The position numbers and the translations under genes are program-made. A stretch of DNA of 34,795 nucleotides from an uncultured Rhodospirillales bacterium. GTDB taxonomy: Bacteria; Pseudomonadota; Alphaproteobacteria; Kiloniellales; Kiloniellaceae. This document shows positions 1-7,687 of this stretch, piece by piece. The notes under the pieces are model-generated. The model did no database searches. It worked only from the letters and a program-made list of their open reading frames with translations, and was not told the DNA's origin. Position 1 is the stretch's first letter. The number at the start of each line of letters is the position of its first letter. The stretch lies in the NCBI GenBank assembly GCA_913060675.1, contig CAJXUS010000044.1, positions 1 through 34,795 on the forward strand. Direction: 5' to 3'.

Positions 1-311
1 AGCAACTGTACCATGCGTTCATGCATGGATTGCAAACGAACGATCTTGCTTTGAAGATCGGCAGTTTCAATCAAATCAACATTTGGCGGAAGACTACTGC
101 CATCGTCGGAACCTTCGAGCAGCCAGATCATGTTCACGCTTAACACCCCGGCCAGAGAGACCAGTTTATTGGCGCGGGGCTCAGATCGATCTGATTCCCA
201 ATTATTTAATGTCGCAACTTTTACACTAATCCGACGAGCGAGTTGTGATGGGCTCAGCCCCTTACTTTTACGAGCAGTTTGAATGCGTTCACCCATGGTT
301 ACATAAGTCAT
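1..311 (-). CDS. XRE-family helix-turn-helix regulator (partial, C-terminus cut by window edge)
   Basis: Reading the minus strand from an ATG at 311 gives about 103 codons without a stop, running off the window start. The N-terminus carries a typical XRE/Cro HTH: GERIQTARKSKGLSPSQLAR, then a recognition-helix stretch VKVATLNNWESDRSEPRA, followed by LAGVLSVNMIWLLEG, the usual end of this domain. The start at 311 is preferred over the in-frame ATG at 296 because AAGGAA lies 7-8 bases upstream of it. The C-terminal part (residues about 75 on) looks helical and charged. It probably acts as a DNA-binding repressor or activator; the target is unknown. It is divergent from the cupin gene at 707. Confidence 0.8.
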   Translation of the reverse strand, partial: MTYVTMGERIQTARKSKGLSPSQLARRISVKVATLNNWESDRSEPRANKLVSLAGVLSVNMIWLLEGSDDGSSLPPNVDLIETADLQSKIVRLQSMHERMVQL

Positions 312-706
312 AAAATATTCCTTTAATTAAAATTATGATTAAATTTTTGAATTCACAAATATGCTGATGAGAGCTTTTAAAAACTCATTTCTTTAATTAC
401 AAGCGCTCTCAAATCAAACATAAAACGTATCCCTTTGGCTAGTGCTAAAGGGATACACCTATTAAACTCTAAAAGCAATCCCAAACAACTAAAACATGTT
501 TATTTATGTAAATTTGTATAAAGAGTAGATGATTGCTCCCATTCAGCACCTCAGCCCCACCCTGCTCAGCTCCCCCTAAAATAACCAACTTATCAGAACA
601 AATTATGAGCCTTCATTTCTCAAGCCATTAACGGTTTTCTCTATATAATCTAAGGTGCCATAACATTGGGACCGAAAACCCCTAAAAGAAATACAGGAAC
701 AGTTAA
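312..706. other. Divergent intergenic region, XRE gene to cupin gene
   Basis: This 395-base AT-rich gap between divergent genes has no convincing ORF. It holds a perfect inverted repeat at 427-456 and a TATAAT hexamer at 644-649 that could be the -10 of the cupin gene, although I see no good -35 at the right distance. Nothing else is recognisable. Confidence 0.6.
427..456. repeat. Perfect 10-bp inverted repeat
   Basis: GTATCCCTTT and AAAGGGATAC form a perfect 10-bp stem around the 10-base spacer GGCTAGTGCT. It lies between divergent genes, so it is not placed to terminate either. A dimeric regulator site (the adjacent XRE protein is the obvious candidate) or a hairpin in a leader are both possible. 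On the minus strand it is followed by only four Ts. Confidence 0.55.
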
Positions 707-1060
707 ATGACTACCCAGAACATTCCTTTTCAAACCATCAATTGGACTGACGTTCCCAGAACAGAACATGCTGGCGACAGCGGCATGGCTTATTGGCAAA
801 CTGTTCAATATCAAGGGCTACGCGTAAGGATTGTTGAATACTCAGAAGACTATGTCGCTGATCATTGGTGTGAGAAAGGCCACATTGTTCAGTGCCTTGA
901 AGGAGAGTTTGTCAGCGAGATGAGCGACGGCACAGAGTTTACCCTATCAAAAGGCATGACTTATGTCGTATCTGACGATCTAAGTTCGCATAGGTCAGTG
1001 ACCAAGAACGGCGTCAAGCTCCTGATCATCGACGGTGACTTTCTTCAGGCACAGGAATAA
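707..1060 (+). CDS. DHCW-motif cupin fold protein
   Basis: 117 residues, a single-domain cupin. Residues 51-60 read ADHWCEKGHI, the signature of the small DHCW-motif cupin family, preceded by the conserved GMAYWQTVQYQGLRVRIVEY region and followed by CLEGEFVSEM, DGTEFTLSKGMTYVVSDD and HRSVT. His53, Cys55 and His59 are candidate metal ligands. The protein has no signal peptide and should be cytosolic; no reaction is established for the family. AGGAAC lies about 7 bases before the ATG. Its length matches the family. It is probably monocistronic; the next gene starts 136 bases downstream. Confidence 0.85.
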   Translation: MTTQNIPFQTINWTDVPRTEHAGDSGMAYWQTVQYQGLRVRIVEYSEDYVADHWCEKGHIVQCLEGEFVSEMSDGTEFTLSKGMTYVVSDDLSSHRSVTKNGVKLLIIDGDFLQAQE

Positions 1061-1195
1061 GCCTAAGGCCCTGAACCTTGGAAGGTGCATCAACTTTTGC
1101 TTTTCACCCTTCAAGTACAGAGTTAAAAGTGCGCACCGAAATATAAATGAGCTGGTTGGATGAAACCGATTTGTCTCGTGCAAAGGAAAGTATCC

Positions 1196-1534
1196 ATGGC
1201 AATAAAGAAAAATCCGCTGAAACTAAACAAGCTCCAGCTCCGTACCTTAATTCTTGCACAAGTCATTGGCCGCGACGAGCGTCAAGCCGTGCATCATCCC
1301 AATGGCGAGATAACGCTTTCTCAGCTCCCCCATGCGCACGGGGACCACGTACATGTTGGCGAATTTGTGGTTACGGCGAAAGATGCCAGCGGTTTTGGTA
1401 ATCCCGCTGTATGGACAGCACTTGTCCGCAAAGGCCTGGTAAAAGACACCGGACAACCGATTACTCTGACCTCAGAAGGTGTTTCCTACGACACTGGCCT
1501 AGGTGATAAATTTTTAGAAAAATCGGATCACTAA
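1196..1534 (+). CDS. Conserved hypothetical protein, 112 aa
   Basis: I do not recognise a named family. The reading frame is open from 1160, but the ATG at 1196 is chosen because AAGGAAAG lies 5 bases upstream of it. The protein starts MAIKKNPLKLNKLQLRTL, then has a His-rich stretch LPHAHGDHVHVG around residue 53 and a second segment VWTALVRKGLVKDTGQPITL resembling the wing of a winged-helix fold. The LNKLQLRTLILAQ opening and the RKGLV segment could fit a small DNA-binding or metal-binding protein, but this is inference only. It has no signal peptide. A hairpin terminator follows at 1581-1600. Confidence 0.65.
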   Translation: MAIKKNPLKLNKLQLRTLILAQVIGRDERQAVHHPNGEITLSQLPHAHGDHVHVGEFVVTAKDASGFGNPAVWTALVRKGLVKDTGQPITLTSEGVSYDTGLGDKFLEKSDH

Positions 1535-1579
1535 GATCCCCTCAGACCATTAAGATCTGCGGAGCCTTTTGGTAAATAA

Positions 1580-1610
1580 GCGCGAGAATACTTTCTCGCG
1601 TATTATTCTC
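1580..1610. terminator. Hairpin between convergent genes, probable bidirectional terminator
   Basis: CGCGAGAA (1581-1588) and TTCTCGCG (1593-1600) form a perfect 8-bp stem with a TACT loop, followed by TATTATTCT on the plus strand. It sits between the stop at 1534 and the minus-strand stop at 1603, so it can serve both genes. Confidence 0.7.
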
Positions 1611-1824
1611 GATTAGCCGCAGTCCCGCGCACATGGCTACAACCTAAACAAACGTGCAGGGTTAAATCTACAGAGACATTCCCCCCTTCTACGTCTGATA
1701 TATCTTCGGGGGCGTATTTGGAAACGTCATTGTCAAGATGCCACGATCCACTATCGGCCAAATCATGTCGCGACAACTCGTAACGAACCACGCGTTCGGA
1801 AAAGCATTTGTTACATTTTTTCAT
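1603..1824 (-). CDS. Small Cys4 (zinc-ribbon-like) protein
   Basis: 73 residues with two CxxC knuckles, KKCNKC at residues 4-7 and HVCLGC at 59-62, separated by about 50 residues; this is the layout of a small zinc-ribbon protein. The middle is acidic (YAPEDISDVEGGN). There is no signal peptide. GAGGGG lies about 6 bases before the ATG, which supports translation. I recognise no named family. It could bind zinc and contact nucleic acid or a protein partner, but the sequence does not show which. It is transcribed away from the DOPA dioxygenase-family gene's direction of entry, about 80 bases downstream of that gene. Confidence 0.7.
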   Translation of the reverse strand: MKKCNKCFSERVVRYELSRHDLADSGSWHLDNDVSKYAPEDISDVEGGNVSVDLTLHVCLGCSHVRGTAANRE

Positions 1825-1904
1825 GACATCCCCTCTAATAGTTCAATAAAAACTATACGTTACCTCAAAGACAAAGCATAGCCTAAAAAATATGAACATG
1901 TCGT

Positions 1905-2231
1905 TTATGAAAAAATTGAAAGATCCAAATCAAGCATTTCACCCATCCAAATCGCGTGTTTGGTATGGTCCTTCAGATCATCTCCGGTGTTCGCATGTAC
2001 GAAGAGGGTAAGCCCTTCCCGATTTAGAGATAACCAGGTAAGTACATCACCAAATTTTTCTGGCGGAACCGAGAGCTGACAGCTCCAGCGAGGATGTGGT
2101 CCAACATTCTTTTCATGAACCCGTCCCATTGGAATGTCATAACGATCCCTGACTTTTTCACACAGAACCCGCGCCTGATCGATGGTGCCTTCGTCAAAAT
2201 AAACATGGGCGTGAAAGTCATCTAGATCCAT
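1905..2231 (-). CDS. DOPA 4,5-dioxygenase family protein
   Basis: 108 residues, full length for the small DOPA 4,5-dioxygenase family (PF08883). Key blocks are FHAHVYFD (H7, H9), GRVHEKNVGPHPRWSCQL (H39, H46), LFVHANTGDDLKDHT (H79, H89) and KHAIWMGE (H92). These histidines are candidate non-haem metal ligands. Plant and fungal relatives cleave the DOPA ring extradiol-fashion for betalain-type pigments; bacterial members are mostly uncharacterised, so the substrate is unknown. GGGGA lies 7 bases before the ATG. Cytosolic. It may share a transcript with the small Cys4 gene downstream. Confidence 0.85.
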   Translation of the reverse strand: MDLDDFHAHVYFDEGTIDQARVLCEKVRDRYDIPMGRVHEKNVGPHPRWSCQLSVPPEKFGDVLTWLSLNREGLTLFVHANTGDDLKDHTKHAIWMGEMLDLDLSIFS

Positions 2232-2286
2232 CTTGAATCCCCTATGGATAAATCTGTTTAAAACTGCATTGCACCGTAAAGATCTA

Positions 2287-3474
2287 TCAAGGCTGTGGCA
2301 AAGACAACATTGGGTAAAAGTCAGGCTCTTCTACAGTTATCTGCTCCCCAGACAAGCTAAGAAGAAAAGCCTTTAGGTCTTCCTTTTCCCTCGGGGTTAG
2401 GTTCAGAGGTTTAACGAGAGACGATTTGTTCGCTGAATATTCATTACTCTCTCCACCTGCATTATAAAAATTAATCACCTCTTCGAGCGTAGAAAATGCA
2501 CCGTTGTGCATATAGGGTGCCGTATATTTGGTGTAACGAAGAGAAGGTGTCCTGAACTTCCCAAGATCACGTTTTTGTTTGGTGATAAAATATAAACCTG
2601 GGTCATCTTTTGCTTTTCGATAGAGCGCCTCTGTTACCCCTTTTGCCAGAAGCTCATAACGGAAGGTTATCTGAGCCATTCCATCCTCCTCCCAGAGCCA
2701 AGCAGACGGCACACCAAGATTATAATACTGTTCATCCGAAAGCAGAGGGCCATTATGACAAGATATACATCCAGCCTTTGAGGAAAAAAGCTCTAACCCA
2801 CGCTGTTGCTGGTGAGTCAGTGCCGCATCATCTCCGCCCATAAAGAGATCAAAAGGCGTATCTCTTTGGACGAGGGTCCGCTCAAAAGCTGCAATAGCGT
2901 TCCACGCGTTGCCAATCTTCGGCCAATTATCCCCAAAAACTTCCTGGAAACGTTTGCGATATTCAGGAACAAAAGCCAAGCGGGCTTCCATCATGTCGCT
3001 TTCTCCGTTTCCGGCAACAGCTCCCTTTGCCGCAGCAGGTGCTTGTTTCTCCAACGAAAGTGACGCGCCATCCCAAAAAAGTTTTTTATAATAAGCTGAG
3101 TTGATAATGGTTTGACTATTACGCCAGTGGACTGTTCCAGGATAACCAAGCGAAAGTGTATCGCTAAACCCCCACCCCATTTGCGGCAAATGGCACGTCG
3201 CACAAGACATGGTCGCATTCCCGGACAACCGAGGATCAAAAAATAGTATCCTTCCCAAATCTATTTTCTCTGCTGTTTGAGGGTTGTCTGCGGGAACGGG
3301 TGGCGGCCCAAGCGGGGCCAGCATTATCGGGCGGGCAACAGGATACAGATCTTGTTTTGCCACCTTATCGTCAACATCGACTGTTTGCGCAGCGCTCATT
3401 TGAAATGAAACTATAATAAAAAACACTAAAACTGATGCGATAAATGAAATTACAACAGATAATTTTATTTTCAT
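2287..3474 (-). CDS. Di-haem cytochrome c peroxidase (MauG/CcpA type), periplasmic
   Basis: About 395 residues. An N-terminal hydrophobic segment (MKIKLSVVISFIASVLVFF) ending near SAAQ is a signal peptide or anchor. Two haem c sites follow: SCATCH at about 91-95 and CISCH at about 236-240, with the family blocks ILFFDPRLSG, HWRNSQTIINSAYYKKLFWDG and the C-terminal haem-ligand region APYMHNGAFSTLEEVINFY (Met about 322). Family members reduce hydrogen peroxide to water in the periplasm; MauG-like relatives oxidise other substrates, so the substrate is not certain. A GTG at 3486 is an alternative start; neither has a strong ribosome-binding site. It is divergent from the blue copper gene at 3600, a likely electron donor. 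Confidence 0.88.
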   Translation of the reverse strand: MKIKLSVVISFIASVLVFFIIVSFQMSAAQTVDVDDKVAKQDLYPVARPIMLAPLGPPPVPADNPQTAEKIDLGRILFFDPRLSGNATMSCATCHLPQMGWGFSDTLSLGYPGTVHWRNSQTIINSAYYKKLFWDGASLSLEKQAPAAAKGAVAGNGESDMMEARLAFVPEYRKRFQEVFGDNWPKIGNAWNAIAAFERTLVQRDTPFDLFMGGDDAALTHQQQRGLELFSSKAGCISCHNGPLLSDEQYYNLGVPSAWLWEEDGMAQITFRYELLAKGVTEALYRKAKDDPGLYFITKQKRDLGKFRTPSLRYTKYTAPYMHNGAFSTLEEVINFYNAGGESNEYSANKSSLVKPLNLTPREKEDLKAFLLSLSGEQITVEEPDFYPMLSLPQP

Positions 3475-3531
3475 AAAAATATTCACTCGAATTAACTTAC
3501 AATTACTAAAAAAATCATAACAATTAATTGA

Positions 3532-3558
3532 TTGATACTTACAAATTTACTCTATAAT
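3532..3558 (+). promoter_or_regulatory. Sigma-70-like promoter of the cupredoxin gene
   Basis: TTGATA (3532-3537) and a perfect TATAAT (3553-3558) are separated by 15 bases; TTGATT at 3528 would give 19. Transcription would start near 3565, inside or next to the palindrome at 3564-3579. The spacing is not ideal. Confidence 0.5.
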
Positions 3559-3563
3559 ACTTA

Positions 3564-3579
3564 ATATCATTGATGATAT
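3564..3579. promoter_or_regulatory. 16-bp palindrome at the predicted transcription start of the cupredoxin gene
   Basis: ATATCAT-TG-ATGATAT is a perfect inverted repeat of 7-bp arms. It lies 20 bases before the start codon at 3600 and overlaps the predicted +1, a normal position for a repressor operator. The regulator is unknown; it is not an FNR/Anr box. Confidence 0.45.
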
Positions 3580-3599
3580 CGATTCTCAACGAGGGTAAA

Positions 3600-4232
3600 A
3601 TGATCACAACCCGAAGACGTTTTCTACAAGTAGTGGCCAGTGCCCCGATTTCACTTGGCGCCATAAGTTCAATTTCATCCGCAGCAACGCCGCCAACAAC
3701 CAAGCCAGAGGGAAATGCTGTATCCGTTGAGATGCAATACCCCCTAACTTTTAATGCCAATGATCTCTGCCTTCCCACCACAACTAAAGCGTCTGAGCAG
3801 AATAGTGATCTTCCTTTGATAGCAGAACTAAATGGCAACTTCATTGATGTTAATCAATTGATTGAAGCTGAGGCCATTGATCCATTTGAAATGTTCAAAT
3901 TTTCCCCAAGCTATATTGAAATTGATCCAGGTGATACGGTACGATTTTTGAACTCCATGGGCCAACACACCGTTGTATCTATCAAAGACATGCTACCCGA
4001 CGGCGCCAAACCATTTGAAATTTCTCATCAAAAAGTGGCTGAAGTGAGGTTCGATCACTCTGGTGTTTATGGCATCCGGTGTAAAGTCCACACACGGTAT
4101 GGCATGGTCATGCTGATAAAGGTTGGCGATAAACTTGCGAACCTCGATCAGGCAAGAAATGTGAAGCATGGACGAATGGCAAAAAAACGTTTTAAACAAC
4201 TCTTTGCACAATTAGATAAAACCATTATCTAG
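3600..4232 (+). CDS. Tat-exported pseudoazurin-like blue copper protein
   Basis: 210 residues from the ATG at 3600, which has GAGGG about 5 bases upstream; the longer frame from 3570 would bury the leader. TTRRRFLQVVASA is a twin-arginine signal. The C-terminal domain is a cupredoxin: QHTVVSI (H123), then YGIRCKVHTRYGMVM with C161, H164 and M169, the Cys-x2-His-x4-Met spacing of pseudoazurin, and a C-terminal helix NLDQARNVKHGRMAKKR as in pseudoazurins. It carries about 60 extra residues between signal and cupredoxin core. Pseudoazurins are periplasmic electron carriers that can donate to di-haem peroxidases, which fits the divergent neighbour. Confidence 0.85.
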   Translation: MITTRRRFLQVVASAPISLGAISSISSAATPPTTKPEGNAVSVEMQYPLTFNANDLCLPTTTKASEQNSDLPLIAELNGNFIDVNQLIEAEAIDPFEMFKFSPSYIEIDPGDTVRFLNSMGQHTVVSIKDMLPDGAKPFEISHQKVAEVRFDHSGVYGIRCKVHTRYGMVMLIKVGDKLANLDQARNVKHGRMAKKRFKQLFAQLDKTII

Positions 4233-4369
4233 CCTCCCTACCTATGTTCCCACGACAAATCAAAATGGCATATCACAACGGCATGTTGCTCTCTTTTCTG
4301 TATTTTCATGTTTTTTTCAGATATTAGATGCCATAAGGAATTTAAACTCTGAACATCTGAGACTTAGAT

Positions 4370-5011
4370 ATGATCACACCTGCAATATTAGACTTGGCTT
4401 TGACCGCCTTTGTATCCCTCTTTGTGATCATTGATCCCTTGGGGTTGTTACCAATCTTTATTGGATTAACCCAAGGTGCCGATGCCGCTCACAAGCGCAA
4501 AATGGCCATCAAAGGCGTTCTAATTGGCGGAACCATCCTCGTATTTTTTGCCTTACTGGGAGATCGCTTCTTAGAGGTACTCGGCGTTGGCTTACCTGCC
4601 TTTAGAATTGCTGGCGGCGTAATGTTGTTTCTCATTGCCTTAGAAATGGTTTTTGACAAGAGATCAAAGCGCCGGGAAAACAATGCTGAAGAGCTCAAAG
4701 AATCCCAATCACATGAAGATGTCTCTGTCTTTCCGCTTGCAATCCCTTTGATTTCCGGTCCAGGCGCGATTGCGTCCATTATGTTGCTCATGAGTGCGAA
4801 CAAAGACGATGTCGTCTCTCAGGCTGCTATTCTTAGTGTATTAGCGGCCGTATTGCTCTTGTGCCTGATTTTGTTTTTTATGGCTGATAAATTGGAAAGA
4901 TTTATTGGAGATACGATAACTCACATCATCTCACGTGTACTCGGGATTGTTCTCGCAGCCCTGGCAATTCAATATATACTTGATGGTTTGAAAATAGGTC
5001 TGTTAAGCTAA
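4370..5011 (+). CDS. MarC-family integral membrane protein
   Basis: 213 residues with about six hydrophobic segments in two groups of three, split by a charged loop near residues 100-120 (KRSKRRENNAEELKE). The opening AFVSLFVIIDPLGLLPIFIGLT and the second-half motif FPLAIPLISGPGAIASIMLL are the hallmarks of the MarC/UPF0056 family. Despite the name, E. coli MarC is not an established multidrug pump and the substrate is unsettled; archaeal relatives have been proposed to move small amino acids. Inner membrane. It seems monocistronic. The length is normal. Confidence 0.9.
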   Translation: MITPAILDLALTAFVSLFVIIDPLGLLPIFIGLTQGADAAHKRKMAIKGVLIGGTILVFFALLGDRFLEVLGVGLPAFRIAGGVMLFLIALEMVFDKRSKRRENNAEELKESQSHEDVSVFPLAIPLISGPGAIASIMLLMSANKDDVVSQAAILSVLAAVLLLCLILFFMADKLERFIGDTITHIISRVLGIVLAALAIQYILDGLKIGLLS

Positions 5012-5170
5012 GAGGCTAAAGATACACAGCATTTGTCCTATATTGCGTATAGATCTTTGCACTTTTGAAACCTTTACCTCCTATAACATCACGACAAGGT
5101 TTGGCGGTACCTCTTCATAAGAGCTTAACAAGATATCAAAATTAAAAGCCACACCAACCAGGGAATTTGA

Positions 5171-5188
5171 ACCTTAAAATATTAAGGT
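5171..5188. repeat. Short hairpin upstream of the PAS kinase gene
   Basis: ACCTTAA-AATA-TTAAGGT, a perfect 7-bp stem with a 4-base spacer, 33 bases before the start codon. It could be an operator or a leader hairpin; no function is evident. Confidence 0.35.
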
Positions 5189-5220
5189 CTGTCAAAGATC
5201 AAGTGCGGTAGGAGTTGGTG

Positions 5221-6702
5221 TTGAAAAAGTACAATGATTTTGTTTTTGATAGACAGACTCTGCTTGACGCATTCCCATTGCCGATTTTCATTTCTGACAA
5301 TAACCAGCGCTTTATTGCTGGAAATAAAGAATTTTATGATTTTATCGGCAAGAGCAGCCTTCGTGAAGGCTTCAAAGTCTCAAAACTGATAAGTTCTCCC
5401 TTCCCTAAGGAAACCATTCAAAAACTGGATGCCGACGTTCTTACTACGGGCGAACCTAAGGCTATAGAATTGTCTCTAAAAAGAGCGGATGGCGTTCTCT
5501 GCCAGGTCTTATTACGAAAAACTCGACTGATTGATCCCAACTGGAATGAGCCACCCCGCATTTTAAACACTCTACAAGACATTACAGAACAACACCTTGC
5601 TCAATACATCCTTCTCGACGCCATTGATGCCATTGCTGAAGCCTTTGCAATGTATGACAACAACGGTAATTTGATTATATGTAATCAAAATTTTCGAGAT
5701 ATGTACGGCTATACAGAACAACAAGCACGCCCAGGCGTTCATTTTCAAGAGCTCGGCGAAATCGATATTCAAAATGGCAATGTTGCAATCGGGGATGAAA
5801 CTGGTGAAGATTACCTCGAACGAAAAGCCGCGTATCGCCGTGAACTCACGGGCTCCTTTACCGTAAACTTGAAAGATGGCCGGTGGATTAGAACGACAGA
5901 CCGACGTGTACCAGGCCTTGGTTTCGTTTCAGTACAAACGGATATTACCGCGGTTAAAAATTCTCAAAATTTACTTAAAAATGCAAAAGAAACTGCTGAG
6001 TTTGCCAGTAGGGCCAAATCAGAATTTTTGGCCAATATGAGCCATGAACTCAGAACACCACTGAATTCAATTATTGGCTTCTCCCAAATTTTGATGGGGG
6101 AAATGTTTGGGAAACATTCAAACGAGAAGTACAAAGATTATTCCGAAGCTATCAACAGATCGAGCAATCATCTTTTAGAGCTGATATCGGAAATATTGGA
6201 TCAATCAAAAATCGAACTCGGTACCGTAACTATAGAGCCTGAAGATGTAGATATCTACGGGATGTTATCAGAGTCAGTTGCTCTTTTAAAAGAACGTAGC
6301 GAGAGAGCTCAGATCGAAGTTACGCTAGAATGTGATGATAACTTACCACTTTTCTCACTCGATCGGTTAAAGGTAAAACAGGCTGTTCTCAACCTTCTCA
6401 CCAATGCGATTAAGTTCACAGATGCCAATGGCATTGTATCCATAAATGCCTATCTAAACCACGATCAAGGACTGGCTATTAAAGTCAGTGACACAGGTAT
6501 AGGTATCACCATTGAAAATCTGGACCGGGTATTAGAACCTTTTGCACAAGTCGCTGAAAGCAAGACAAGAAACCATGAAGGAACAGGCTTGGGACTATCA
6601 ATTGCCAAATCCTTCATCGAACTCCATGAGGGAAACCTTGTACTTGAAAGCTCTCCCGGTTACGGCACGACAGTTACTCTGAGATTCCCCCCTCAGCACT
6701 AA
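5221..6702 (+). CDS. Soluble PAS-PAS sensor histidine kinase
   Basis: 493 residues from a TTG at 5221. The frame also offers TTG 5215 and GTG 5218, but TAGGAG (5209-5214) has proper 6-base spacing only to 5221. Order: PAS 1 (about 8-120), PAS 2 (about 128-250, MYDNNGNLIICNQNF), HisKA with FLANMSHELRTPLN (phospho-His about 275), then HATPase with LLTNAIKFT (N box), DTGIGI and GTGLGLSIA. It has no transmembrane segment and no receiver domain, so it should sense a cytoplasmic signal through its PAS domains and phosphorylate a separate response regulator. No partner lies beside it; the lone receiver at 11645 is a possible but unproven partner. Confidence 0.9.
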   Translation: MKKYNDFVFDRQTLLDAFPLPIFISDNNQRFIAGNKEFYDFIGKSSLREGFKVSKLISSPFPKETIQKLDADVLTTGEPKAIELSLKRADGVLCQVLLRKTRLIDPNWNEPPRILNTLQDITEQHLAQYILLDAIDAIAEAFAMYDNNGNLIICNQNFRDMYGYTEQQARPGVHFQELGEIDIQNGNVAIGDETGEDYLERKAAYRRELTGSFTVNLKDGRWIRTTDRRVPGLGFVSVQTDITAVKNSQNLLKNAKETAEFASRAKSEFLANMSHELRTPLNSIIGFSQILMGEMFGKHSNEKYKDYSEAINRSSNHLLELISEILDQSKIELGTVTIEPEDVDIYGMLSESVALLKERSERAQIEVTLECDDNLPLFSLDRLKVKQAVLNLLTNAIKFTDANGIVSINAYLNHDQGLAIKVSDTGIGITIENLDRVLEPFAQVAESKTRNHEGTGLGLSIAKSFIELHEGNLVLESSPGYGTTVTLRFPPQH

Positions 6703-6853
6703 TCATCTCAATCAAAAAAAGCGCTCACCTTTTGAGACTTTTCTATCCCAATAATCACGTGCATAGTACTCGGCATCCAACACTGTGTTCTGCAACAGAG
6801 GCCCAGTAGTGATCAGTAAAAAAGTATTAAACACCGACATAACGAGCCCAAAA

Positions 6854-7672
6854 ATGCTGATAGCCCAGATTACAGATTTCCATGTTGGACGTATTATCGA
6901 AACAGACAGTGGAAGTATCGATCTTTTTGACCGTTTAAAAGATACTGTAAAACACCTGATAGAGCTCGACCCAAAACCCGACATGATTGTTGTCTCTGGC
7001 GACATTTCAAATCACGGCAATATCGAAGACTATCAACGGACGAAATCCTTACTTGATACAATCGAGATCCCTTATCTCGTCATGCCCGGAAACCATGATA
7101 GCCGGGATAATCTCCGAGAGCTTTTCGGGGATCGTGGCTACCTCCCGCTAAGTGGAGAGTTCCTTCAATATACCGTTGAAAAATTCCCCCTTAGACTTGT
7201 CATGCTCGACTCTCTTGTAAAGGGACATCATCACGGTATGATTTGTGAAGAACGTCTAGAGTGGCTGAACCATACTCTCCAAGAACAACCAGATCGCCCT
7301 ACCCTTGTATTTATGCACCACCCTCCCGCCGACCTCGGACTCCCTTATCAAGATAGTATAAATTGCCGAAATGGCTCCCAGCTCAAAGAAGTGATCAGAT
7401 CCCACCCTCAAGTTCTGGGAGTAGCCTGCGGACATACTCATAGAGACAGTATTGCTAATTGGGCAAATACGGTTCTTTTTGTTACGCCAAGCGCAACATT
7501 TTCATATGGTCTCCAGATGAAACCAATTGACGATATCAACCCCAGGTTTGAACCCGCATGTATCCGTCTATTCTGCTGGGGGGAAGATACAGGCTTGGTT
7601 TCGCATCTTAGCTTTGTCGGCAAATATCCTGACGGCTTAACTGAAGGCGTCCCAACACCAGCCTCGAATTAA
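6854..7672 (+). CDS. cpdA: CpdA-like cyclic nucleotide phosphodiesterase (metallophosphoesterase)
   Basis: 272 residues from ATG 6854. All calcineurin-like motifs are present in order: QITDFHVGR, VVSGDISNHG, PGNHDSR, FMHHPP and ACGHTHRD, giving the di-metal site of class III phosphodiesterases. Family members hydrolyse 3',5'-cAMP in the cytosol; some act on other phosphodiesters, so the substrate is inferred. The start is debatable: homologues usually begin at MLIAQITD, as chosen here, but the only good ribosome-binding site (AGAGG at 6797-6801) serves a GTG at 6809, adding 15 residues. It converges with the DUF4126 gene across 15 bases. Confidence 0.85.
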   Translation: MLIAQITDFHVGRIIETDSGSIDLFDRLKDTVKHLIELDPKPDMIVVSGDISNHGNIEDYQRTKSLLDTIEIPYLVMPGNHDSRDNLRELFGDRGYLPLSGEFLQYTVEKFPLRLVMLDSLVKGHHHGMICEERLEWLNHTLQEQPDRPTLVFMHHPPADLGLPYQDSINCRNGSQLKEVIRSHPQVLGVACGHTHRDSIANWANTVLFVTPSATFSYGLQMKPIDDINPRFEPACIRLFCWGEDTGLVSHLSFVGKYPDGLTEGVPTPASN

Positions 7673-7687
7673 TCAAAAAAAGATGGT

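Noticed and set aside
2610..3239. Overlapping open frames on both strands within the peroxidase gene
   Set aside because: Shadow frames of a clear di-haem peroxidase; none has a motif or start signal.
3521..3580. FNR/Anr box in the peroxidase/cupredoxin promoter
   Set aside because: TTGAT occurs, but no copy has the required TTGAT-N4-ATCAA spacing and match.
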